The position numbers and the translations under genes are program-made. A model generated the notes under the pieces. That model was not told the DNA's origin, did not search any database, and saw nothing but the letters and a program-made list of their open reading frames with translations. From Campylobacterales bacterium (GTDB taxonomy: Bacteria > Campylobacterota > Campylobacteria > Campylobacterales > Sulfurimonadaceae), in the NCBI GenBank assembly GCA_016938735.1, contig JAFGUB010000036.1, positions 1-64,000 on the forward strand: DNA of 64,000 bases, read 5' to 3'. This document shows, piece by piece, positions 56,494 to 62,907 of the stretch. Position 1 is the first letter of the stretch. Each line of letters starts with the position of its first letter.

Positions 56494-57573
56494 ATGGAAG
56501 CGCTTCTTGATGATTATTATAAGCAGAGCGTACATGTCAGTCGTTTCATCGACCGCAAGGCGACGATCGAGTCGGGGTCATTGCAGATTATCGGCGTAGC
56601 GCTCTGCGGCAAAACCGCCCTCATCAAGCACTACCTCTCTACATGTAAAAAAGGGAGTTACCTCTATATCGACTGTCGCGATCTACGTATCGACGATGAG
56701 CAGCTAAGCAAGCTGGTGGGCTCTTTTTGCGCCCGCCACGATATCGATATTCTCGCACTTGATAACTACCGCGAAACGATCACTCTGCCTCCGCACAAAC
56801 AGCTGATTGTCTCGGGCGAGCGCCCTTTTGCGCTGCCGGGGCTACCCCTGCTTCGACTCGTGCCGCTCGATTACGAGGAGTTTTTGGCCTATGAGCCCAA
56901 ATACGACTCCACCGTGTTCAACCACTACCTCCAACTCGGCGGCTACCCTATCATGCACACCCTCCCTGCCGAAGCGCGCGCTCTCTATCTGCAGCAGATA
57001 CTGCAACTGCGTCTCAGCCCGCTCGAACTGGACATTTTGATCCTTCTGGCCAAAAACAGCGCCCTGAAAACCTCCGCTTTTACCCTTTATGAGCGGCTGA
57101 GGCATCAACGCCGCGTCTCCAAAGATATGCTCTACAAAACGCTCGCCGATCTCATCGCCAAGCGTTACGTCTTCGAACTGCCCAAATTCGGCTATCTCAA
57201 CGCCACCAAAAAGTTCTACCTTTGTGATATCGCGCTTAAACATGCGCTCAGTACCCAAAAACACTTCGGACGCCTTTTTGAGCATCTCGTCTTTTTGGAG
57301 ATACTCAAGCGCGGCATCACCCTCTACTACGGCGAAGGGGTCGATTTTTACCTGCCGCATCAGCGCCGCATCGTGCTGTGTATGCCTTTTGGCACCGAAG
57401 ATCTGCTCTTTAAGCGCATCGAAACCATCGAGGGTTTTATCGCCGCGAACGGGGTGGACAGCGTGCAGATCGTAAGCGTCGGATCGGAGGGGAGCCTGCA
57501 ACACCCTATGGTGCAGGTAGAGATGATCCCCTTTGGGGAGTGGGCCATTACATTAGAAGAGGAGCATGAATGA
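56494..57573 (+). CDS. AAA-type ATPase with C-terminal nuclease-like region (DUF4143-like)
   Basis: The 359-residue protein has a P loop GVALCGKTALIK (about 30-41), a beta strand SYLYIDCRDLR and sensor-like KQLIVSGERP, then a winged-helix region (about 185-245) and a C-terminal part with FYLCDIALKHAL. The order resembles DUF4143/DUF234 ATPases; Walker B is weak (DILALDNY). ATG 56494 is preferred over TTG 56467 because GAAAGGCGGGG lies just upstream. It is coupled to rnhB by ATGA. Function unknown. A palindrome variant is at 56639. Confidence 0.72.
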   Translation: MEALLDDYYKQSVHVSRFIDRKATIESGSLQIIGVALCGKTALIKHYLSTCKKGSYLYIDCRDLRIDDEQLSKLVGSFCARHDIDILALDNYRETITLPPHKQLIVSGERPFALPGLPLLRLVPLDYEEFLAYEPKYDSTVFNHYLQLGGYPIMHTLPAEARALYLQQILQLRLSPLELDILILLAKNSALKTSAFTLYERLRHQRRVSKDMLYKTLADLIAKRYVFELPKFGYLNATKKFYLCDIALKHALSTQKHFGRLFEHLVFLEILKRGITLYYGEGVDFYLPHQRRIVLCMPFGTEDLLFKRIETIEGFIAANGVDSVQIVSVGSEGSLQHPMVQVEMIPFGEWAITLEEEHE

Positions 57574-58124
57574 GTCCGTTGTGCGGTATCGATGAAGCGG
57601 GGCGCGGCCCAATAGCCGGGCCTTTGATGATGGCCGGAGTGATCTTGAATGCGCCGATTGAGGGGCTTAACGATTCAAAAAAACTGAGCGAACGGCGGCG
57701 CGAAGCCCTCTATGAACAGATAATCCATAGCGCACGCTACCACATCGTCCGCTTTGATGCATCACAAATTGATGAGATAGGGATCTCGCGCTGCCTGCGT
57801 CAGGGACTTGAGCAGATCATGCACGCCCTTGCTCCCGCCGATTTTCTCTTTGACGGCAATAGCACCTTCGGCGCGCAGGGGCTGCGCACGCAGATCAAGG
57901 CCGACGCCGAGGTGGCGCAGGTGAGCGCCGCGTCGATTCTGGCAAAAGTGACGCGCGATCGGGAGATGGCGCAGATGGATGCGCTCTACCCCCACTACGA
58001 CTTTAAAAGCCACAAAGGCTACGGCACCGCCTTACATGTAAGCATGATTCAAAAATACGGCTACTGCCCCATTCACCGTAAAAGCTTTCGGCTTAAAGCG
58101 CTTCAGCCCTCACTTTTTGACTGA
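57570..58124 (+). CDS. rnhB: Ribonuclease HII
   Basis: The 184-residue enzyme has the catalytic Asp-Glu pair in CGIDEAGRGPIAGP, Asp in DFLFDGNSTFG and the late AQVSAASILAKVTRDREM plus HKGYGTALH. It cleaves RNA in RNA-DNA hybrids and removes misincorporated ribonucleotides. A TTACATGTAA at 58032 encodes Leu-His-Val immediately after the HKGYGTA motif. Confidence 0.96.
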   Translation: MSPLCGIDEAGRGPIAGPLMMAGVILNAPIEGLNDSKKLSERRREALYEQIIHSARYHIVRFDASQIDEIGISRCLRQGLEQIMHALAPADFLFDGNSTFGAQGLRTQIKADAEVAQVSAASILAKVTRDREMAQMDALYPHYDFKSHKGYGTALHVSMIQKYGYCPIHRKSFRLKALQPSLFD

Positions 58125-58568
58125 ATGCGCCCCACGTCTGGGGATGAGCTGATCCATCTTCGCACCGCCAAAACCGAAGACCGCCTCGCCGCTGTAGGGG
58201 CGCAGGGCATAGAGCTGAAAATCGATCATTGAACGCAACTGCCGAACCAACGCCGCATCAAACCGCCCCTCAAACAGCCCCAGCACCCGATCAAAGCGCG
58301 CGCTTTCACGCTCGATACGCCGTACGTCGCACTGAAAACTCATGCGTTTGCGTGCGAAGATGTTGGTGCAGACTGCCTCATCTTCTGCAAACAGTAAACC
58401 GACTTTGGGCAGGCGTTTTAGGTTGCGTGCATGAGCGGCAATATCGCTAATGTAGATGTAAAATACCCCATCATCATAAACAAAGGGTGCGTACGAGCCC
58501 TGCGGAGCGCCCGATTCATCGACGCTTGAGAGTGCAACGCTTAAAAACGAGAGACAAAACGGATGCAT
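58110..58568 (-). CDS. Pyridoxamine 5'-phosphate oxidase-like FMN-binding split-barrel protein
   Basis: The 152-residue protein has the split-barrel sequence of the HugZ/PNPOx family (SYAPFVYDDGVFYIYISDIAAHARNL, then GLLFAEDEA and RKRMSFQCDVRRI). ChuZ/HugZ haem oxygenases of Campylobacter and Helicobacter are about 250 residues, so this is a shorter relative; haem use is uncertain. The start at 58568 is set by AAGGA 5 bases upstream, itself fused to a TTACATGTAA (58577). The open frame runs further to 58709 without support. Confidence 0.78.
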   Translation of the reverse strand: MHPFCLSFLSVALSSVDESGAPQGSYAPFVYDDGVFYIYISDIAAHARNLKRLPKVGLLFAEDEAVCTNIFARKRMSFQCDVRRIERESARFDRVLGLFEGRFDAALVRQLRSMIDFQLYALRPYSGEAVFGFGGAKMDQLIPRRGAHSVKK

Positions 58569-58604
58569 CACAATCCTTACATGTAAGCTCAAAGTCTTGG
58601 ACGC

Positions 58605-58610
58605 TATAAT
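58605..58610 (+). promoter_or_regulatory. -10 element of a predicted leaderless transcript
   Basis: TATAAT preceded by GC ends 6 nt before ATG 58617, giving a start site on the ATG. The flanking pattern GCTATAATCGC is the same as at 5263-5273. A palindrome lies 18 bases upstream. Confidence 0.55.
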
Positions 58611-58616
58611 CGCACC

Positions 58617-58844
58617 ATGAGACCCATTGACCATATTCAAAACGCCCTTGCCGACCTCAACGCCGAAGTCGAGCAGCTGCTGCGCGACACCTCGCGCTCC
58701 ATGACCCAAAAAGATGCCGCCATGTTATCCTTGCTGCGTGAACAGAAGGTGCTCAAACAGACACTCGAAGATTTGCGTTATTTACAAGACCATCCCGTGC
58801 CTGCCAATCAGCCGTGCGGAATATCAAAATACAGGGAAGATTAA
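58617..58844 (+). CDS. Small coiled-coil-like protein of unknown function
   Basis: The 75-residue protein is mainly helical with heptad-like Leu spacing (IQNALADLNAEVEQLLRD and LREQKVLKQTLEDLRYLQD). It has no recognised domain and no Shine-Dalgarno sequence; the -10 element 6 bases before ATG suggests leaderless translation. It converges on the SRP RNA gene. Confidence 0.65.
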   Translation: MRPIDHIQNALADLNAEVEQLLRDTSRSMTQKDAAMLSLLREQKVLKQTLEDLRYLQDHPVPANQPCGISKYRED

Positions 58845-58856
58845 AAAAAGAGAGAG

Positions 58857-58961
58857 ACTCCCCTCCAGATACCTGCGGCACATAACGCGAAAAGGTGGGC
58901 TGCTATGTTCCCATCCTGACCCGGTGTCTCCTCGTGCTATTGCACAGGTCTAAAGGGAAGC
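58857..58961 (-). ncRNA. ffs: Signal recognition particle RNA (4.5S type)
   Basis: The minus strand contains the SRP apical hairpin: GTCAGG-ATG-GGAA-CAT-AGCAG, with GGAA tetraloop and the asymmetric loop that binds Ffh. Distal strands CTTCCCTTTAGACC and GGTATCTGGAGGGGAG pair to close the rod at about 105 nt. A TCTCTCTCTTTTTTT run follows as a likely terminator. Upstream, 58959-58993 forms a strong hairpin (AAGCGCT/AGCGCTT ends) that is probably part of the 5' precursor. The promoter is at 59003-59008. Confidence 0.9.
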
Positions 58962-59002
58962 GCTCAAGGCAGACTCTGCCCTCAGCGCTTAAGAGGAGTG
59001 GC

Positions 59003-59008
59003 ATTATA
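59003..59008 (-). promoter_or_regulatory. -10 element of the SRP RNA gene
   Basis: TATAAT on the minus strand preceded by TTTTTTGC; transcription would start near 58996, 35 bases before the mature 5' end. Confidence 0.6.
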
Positions 59009-59062
59009 GCAAAAAATTGCGTTTACACCACCACAACCGCAGTTGTGTTACCAAGAGACCTT

Positions 59063-60334
59063 TCACGTACCGACCACGATGCATGCGCGCCCTGCCGCTT
59101 TGGCCGCATAAAGTGCCTCATCCGCGCGCTGCATCAACGCAGTGGGTTGCTCGTTGATTCCGGCGGCAGCGATCCCCGTACTGATCGTGATGCGCAAATC
59201 ATGGCTAAACCGGTATGACTCGATGGCTTTATAGAGTCGCCCGAACAACTTTTCGACACTCTCTATCCCCTGACCCGTCGAGACAATCGCAAACTCCTCA
59301 CCGCCGATGCGGTACAGACAATCATCTACACGTATCTGATCGCGTACTAACGCCGTGAGTTCCTTTAAAATCGTATCGCCCAAAGGGTGACCATAGGTGT
59401 CGTTGACCTTTTTGAAGTGGTCGATATCGAAGATGGCCAACACAAAAGCCTCACGTCCGCAAAGATGTTGCAGCGTTCGCTCAAAACTGCGGCGATTGTA
59501 AACATCGGTGAGCGGATCGTGCTCCGCTTCAGACTGCAAGGTTTCATTGTACGAGCGAATGATCTGTTCTTGACGATCTAAACGGCGTACAAAAAAGAAG
59601 ATCACCCCATACAGCGGTGTCAAAAAGAGCGCCAAAGCCCCCACCGTCAGACGAAAAAGCCACATCGCCTCGCCCAGCTCGTGATCAAAAGGAACCTTGA
59701 GCGAGATGATGGCGCGGATATTACCGACCGCTTCGCCAAAGCCTTTTTCACTGCCATACATCGCTACCATCTCCTTTGGGGCCACATCGGGCGTGGAGTG
59801 GCAACGCATACACGATGCAACGTTGGGTTCAACGGCGATGGCATGATAGATGTAACGATGTCCTTTCTCTTCGATCACTTCGCTGTACGCATCGATCTCG
59901 CCGCGGCGAAAACGGTTGAGAATTAGCTCCTCTTTAGGGGTAGCGCGGTTGCGTTCGTTGCGCGGATTGTCGGTCGCCAACTTATAATAGAGCTCCCCCT
60001 CCGCAAAGACTCTTTTTGATTGATCGGATTGCTGCAGCGTGTTGAGATTGGCGTGAATACTTCGGGCAATATAGGTAAAGGAGAGCACCTTGGGGTCGAA
60101 AAACTCCTCATAGAGCTTACCCTCGGCTTTGAGCGTGTAGATAACGGGTTTGAGCGTCTCTTCGACATATTTGTGCAGCGCCTTTTGACGCATCAAAATC
60201 TCATGCAGATGCCGCTCGTTTTGCACCTTAGCATACGCGATGCTGCGCTCATAGAGCACCACCGCAAACACGCCAGTGCCCACAATAAACACAAGTGCCA
60301 AAATGATCAAAAATCGACTATTCTTCTTCTGCAT
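59063..60334 (-). CDS. Diguanylate cyclase with periplasmic haem-c sensor (DUF3365/Tll0287-like)
   Basis: The 423-residue protein has a membrane segment near 8-28, a periplasmic sensor (about 30-220) carrying one c-type haem site CMRCH (near 175), a second membrane segment near 228-250, and a GGDEF domain with HDPLTDVYNRRSFE and an intact RIGGEEF site. It should make c-di-GMP in response to redox state or a haem ligand. The RxxD inhibitory site is not obvious. It is monocistronic. Confidence 0.92.
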   Translation of the reverse strand: MQKKNSRFLIILALVFIVGTGVFAVVLYERSIAYAKVQNERHLHEILMRQKALHKYVEETLKPVIYTLKAEGKLYEEFFDPKVLSFTYIARSIHANLNTLQQSDQSKRVFAEGELYYKLATDNPRNERNRATPKEELILNRFRRGEIDAYSEVIEEKGHRYIYHAIAVEPNVASCMRCHSTPDVAPKEMVAMYGSEKGFGEAVGNIRAIISLKVPFDHELGEAMWLFRLTVGALALFLTPLYGVIFFFVRRLDRQEQIIRSYNETLQSEAEHDPLTDVYNRRSFERTLQHLCGREAFVLAIFDIDHFKKVNDTYGHPLGDTILKELTALVRDQIRVDDCLYRIGGEEFAIVSTGQGIESVEKLFGRLYKAIESYRFSHDLRITISTGIAAAGINEQPTALMQRADEALYAAKAAGRACIVVGT

Positions 60335-60416
60335 GACTACAACTTTTTTGTTTCTGGTATTTTCAGTGTAGCACTACGACGATAAAAAAGCCTTGAACAT
60401 ACGCTAAACTTTCGTC

Positions 60417-61205
60417 ATGATCTACCTCATCGCAGCCCTCCCCGCCGAAACGCGCCCCTTTATCGATCTGCTCAAAGCCACCCTAAGCGACGTACTCCCT
60501 TTTGGCCTCTACACCCACGACACTGCGCTGATCGCCGTTACGGGATCGGGCCACGACAACGCCCTAATCGCTACCAGCGCGCTGCTGGGGCATAGACCGC
60601 CGCAAGCAAACGACGTGCTGGTCAATGTGGGTATCGCCGCCGCGCCGCAGGCATATGCCATCGGCACGCTGATGATCGCGCACAAGCTTACATGTAAGGG
60701 CCAGCACGACTACTACCCTGATATGCTGCTGCGCCATGCATGGGAGGAGTGTAGCCTTGAGAGTGTGCTTGAGCCTCAATGCACGCCGCTATCGCACCCC
60801 TGTGACATGGAAGCGCACGCCGTCTTCAAAACCGCGTCGCGTTTTATGGGGGTGCATCAGATGCTCTTTGCTAAAGTGGTTTCGGATCATTTTGAACCCC
60901 AGCGCGTATCCAAAGAGGAGGCGACGGTGATGATCGGTGCGCATGCGCAAGCGCTGCTGGAGTATGCCGACAATCTGGAGCGCTTCATCACCCCCAAAGC
61001 GCTCTTTAGCGCTGAGGAGCAAGCGGCCATCGCGCAGCTCAAAAGAGGCTTCACCAAAACCCAGAGCCACAAACTCGACGACGCCCTGCACCGCTACCGT
61101 CTGCGCGGCGGCGGTGCGCTTCCGAAACTCTGTTTTGAACCCTTACATGTAACGCATAAAAAAGAGCGAGGAGCCCGCTTTGACGCCATCATCCGCGCCC
61201 TTTGA
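60417..61205 (+). CDS. Nucleoside phosphorylase-like protein
   Basis: The 262-residue protein begins MIYLIAALPAETRPFIDLL, with VLVNVGIAAAPQAYAIGTLMIAHKL and CDMEAHAVFKTA, matching the phosphorylase superfamily (MTA/SAH nucleosidase-like), including the Met-Glu ribose-binding pair. The remaining sequence is divergent, so the substrate is unknown. It overlaps the SPL-like gene by 26 bases. No Shine-Dalgarno sequence is seen; TAAACT ends 6 nt before ATG. Palindromes lie at 60688 and 61143. Confidence 0.75.
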   Translation: MIYLIAALPAETRPFIDLLKATLSDVLPFGLYTHDTALIAVTGSGHDNALIATSALLGHRPPQANDVLVNVGIAAAPQAYAIGTLMIAHKLTCKGQHDYYPDMLLRHAWEECSLESVLEPQCTPLSHPCDMEAHAVFKTASRFMGVHQMLFAKVVSDHFEPQRVSKEEATVMIGAHAQALLEYADNLERFITPKALFSAEEQAAIAQLKRGFTKTQSHKLDDALHRYRLRGGGALPKLCFEPLHVTHKKERGARFDAIIRAL

Positions 61206-62190
61206 GCGCTTCTCCCACCTCTACATTGAGCGACGCGTGCTAGAACTCCCGCAGACGAAGCGGATCATGGCGCGGCTAACAGGCGCTCAGGTCATCATCA
61301 TCGAGCACTACAAAGATCTGTTTAACCGTAGAGGCCAAAATTATGACCTCCAAGAGCGCAGTAAAAAGCTGATTCTGGCGCACAAAGAGGCGCCTTACAT
61401 GTACGAAGGCTCTTTTTACTCCGACGGCTTCGGGTTTGAGCACTTTTTTTATACGGCGGGGATGCTCGGCTGCGTATATGATTGCGACTACTGCTACCTG
61501 CAGGGGCTCTATAACTCAGCCAATATCGTCCTTTTTGTCAATACCGAAGACTTTTTTGACGCCCTGCTGCCCTATTTGGGGCGTCCCACGCTGGTAGCCA
61601 TCTCTTATGACACCGACACCCTCGCACTTGAATCATTGGCGCTCCAAAGCCGCGCATGGATCGAATTTGCCCGCACGCAGGCGCAGCTGCATCTGGAGAT
61701 CCGCACCAAAAGCGCCAATATCCGCGCCATCGACGATCTCGAACCGCTGGATCGCGTCGTGCTGGCATGGACGCTCTCACCCCAAAGCGTGATTGAGCGC
61801 TATGAACACGACACCCCATCGCTCGCCGCGCGTCTACGCGCCATTGTGCGGGCGCTGGAGCTGGGCTGGCGCGTGCGCGTCTGTATCGATCCGGTGCTCG
61901 ATGTGGAGGGATGTGACGCGCTGTATGGCGCGCTCATCGATGAACTCTTCTTACATGTAAGCCCGGAGGCGCTCTACTCACTCACCCTTGGCACCTTTCG
62001 AATGAGTGCGCAGCATCTGCGTCGGCTCAAAAGCCTGCGCCGAAGCGATCTGCCTTTTTATCCTTACGAAGTGCGTGAGGGTATGGCGCTCTATCCGCTT
62101 GAAACCGAGCAGCGTATTTTAAGCAGCCTGCATGAACACGCCGCGCGTTATCTTGAACCCCAAAGGATTCGTTTATGGCAACAGCCGTAG
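61180..62190 (+). CDS. Spore photoproduct lyase-like radical SAM protein
   Basis: The 336-residue protein has the cluster motif CVYDCDYCYLQGLY (CX3CX2C) and downstream sequence (LEIRTKSANIRAI, VVLAWTLSPQSVI) like SPL enzymes that repair UV photoproducts; the organism does not sporulate, so the substrate is uncertain. The start is TTG 61180, chosen because GAGGAG lies about 8 bases upstream. It overlaps the genes on both sides, so the three-gene run 60417-62870 is probably one operon. A palindrome lies at 61951; at 61395 the variant TTACATGTAC avoids a stop. Confidence 0.85.
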   Translation: MTPSSAPFERFSHLYIERRVLELPQTKRIMARLTGAQVIIIEHYKDLFNRRGQNYDLQERSKKLILAHKEAPYMYEGSFYSDGFGFEHFFYTAGMLGCVYDCDYCYLQGLYNSANIVLFVNTEDFFDALLPYLGRPTLVAISYDTDTLALESLALQSRAWIEFARTQAQLHLEIRTKSANIRAIDDLEPLDRVVLAWTLSPQSVIERYEHDTPSLAARLRAIVRALELGWRVRVCIDPVLDVEGCDALYGALIDELFLHVSPEALYSLTLGTFRMSAQHLRRLKSLRRSDLPFYPYEVREGMALYPLETEQRILSSLHEHAARYLEPQRIRLWQQP

Positions 62191-62870
62191 TGACCGGAGC
62201 CCGCAGCGGCATCGGCAGAGCCATCGCGGCGCGTCTGCTGCAGATGGGCTATAGAGTGGTCGGCATCAGCCGAAGCGTTACATGTAGGGATTTGGCGCAT
62301 CCAGATTTTGAAGCGCTCCCTTGCGATCTGAGCGATTTTGCGCAAACCAACCTGACATGTACACAGCTGCAGGAGCGTTATAATGACATCACGCTGTTCG
62401 TCAACGCGGCGGGATTCGGGCGCTTTGAGCCGCACGAAGAGCTCACCCCTGCGCTCATTGTCCAGATGGTCGCGCTCAACCTCACGGCCCCCATGCTGCT
62501 GTGCAACGCCCTGTTGCGTCCGCTTAAGCGCAGCGGCGGAGCGATCATCAATATCACCTCCATCGAAGCGACGCGCCACAGCAAATTCGCCGCACTCTAT
62601 AGCGCCACCAAAGCGGGGCTGCGCGCCTTTGGCATGAGCCTTTTTGAGGAGCTGCGCAAAAGTGGCGTAGCGGTGGTGACCATCAACCCCGATATGACCG
62701 ACACACCGTTTTTCGACGCGCTGCGTTTTGGGCCGGACGGCGGAGCACTGCTCGCCGAAGATATCGCCGACGCTCTGGAATCGATCCTGAATCTTCGCAG
62801 CGGTGCTGTGGTGACGGAGCTGACCATCCGGTCTCAGCGTTTTGGGATCGTAAAGAAAAGCCCCTCTTAG
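62175..62870 (+). CDS. Short-chain dehydrogenase/reductase
   Basis: The 231-residue SDR has the cofactor loop TGARSGIGRAIAARL, a DLSD motif, NAAGFG, the catalytic Ser in NITSIE and YSATKAG. The substrate is unknown. AAAGGA lies before ATG 62175, which overlaps the SPL-like gene end by 16 bases. The fliD sigma28 promoter begins inside its last codons. Confidence 0.9.
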   Translation: MATAVVTGARSGIGRAIAARLLQMGYRVVGISRSVTCRDLAHPDFEALPCDLSDFAQTNLTCTQLQERYNDITLFVNAAGFGRFEPHEELTPALIVQMVALNLTAPMLLCNALLRPLKRSGGAIINITSIEATRHSKFAALYSATKAGLRAFGMSLFEELRKSGVAVVTINPDMTDTPFFDALRFGPDGGALLAEDIADALESILNLRSGAVVTELTIRSQRFGIVKKSPS

Positions 62871-62877
62871 CCGATAC
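62851..62877 (+). promoter_or_regulatory. Sigma28 (FliA) promoter of fliD
   Basis: TAAA (62851-62854), 15 bases, then GCCGATAC (62870-62877) fits the sigma28 consensus TAAA-N15-GCCGATAA except the final base. A palindrome variant CTACATGTAA (62877-62886) covers the expected start site. Confidence 0.8.
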
Positions 62878-62907
62878 TACATGTAAGCAAATTCCAAAGG
62901 ATCGATT

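Noticed and set aside
58959..58993. Hairpin as an intrinsic terminator
   Set aside because: No T-run follows on either strand, and it lies between the SRP RNA promoter and the mature RNA.
1370..62886. Palindrome as a DNA-uptake sequence or Chi/KOPS-type site
   Set aside because: Known uptake and Chi/KOPS sequences are non-palindromic and strand-biased; this motif is its own complement and lies freely inside genes. An uptake role cannot be excluded but has no support here.
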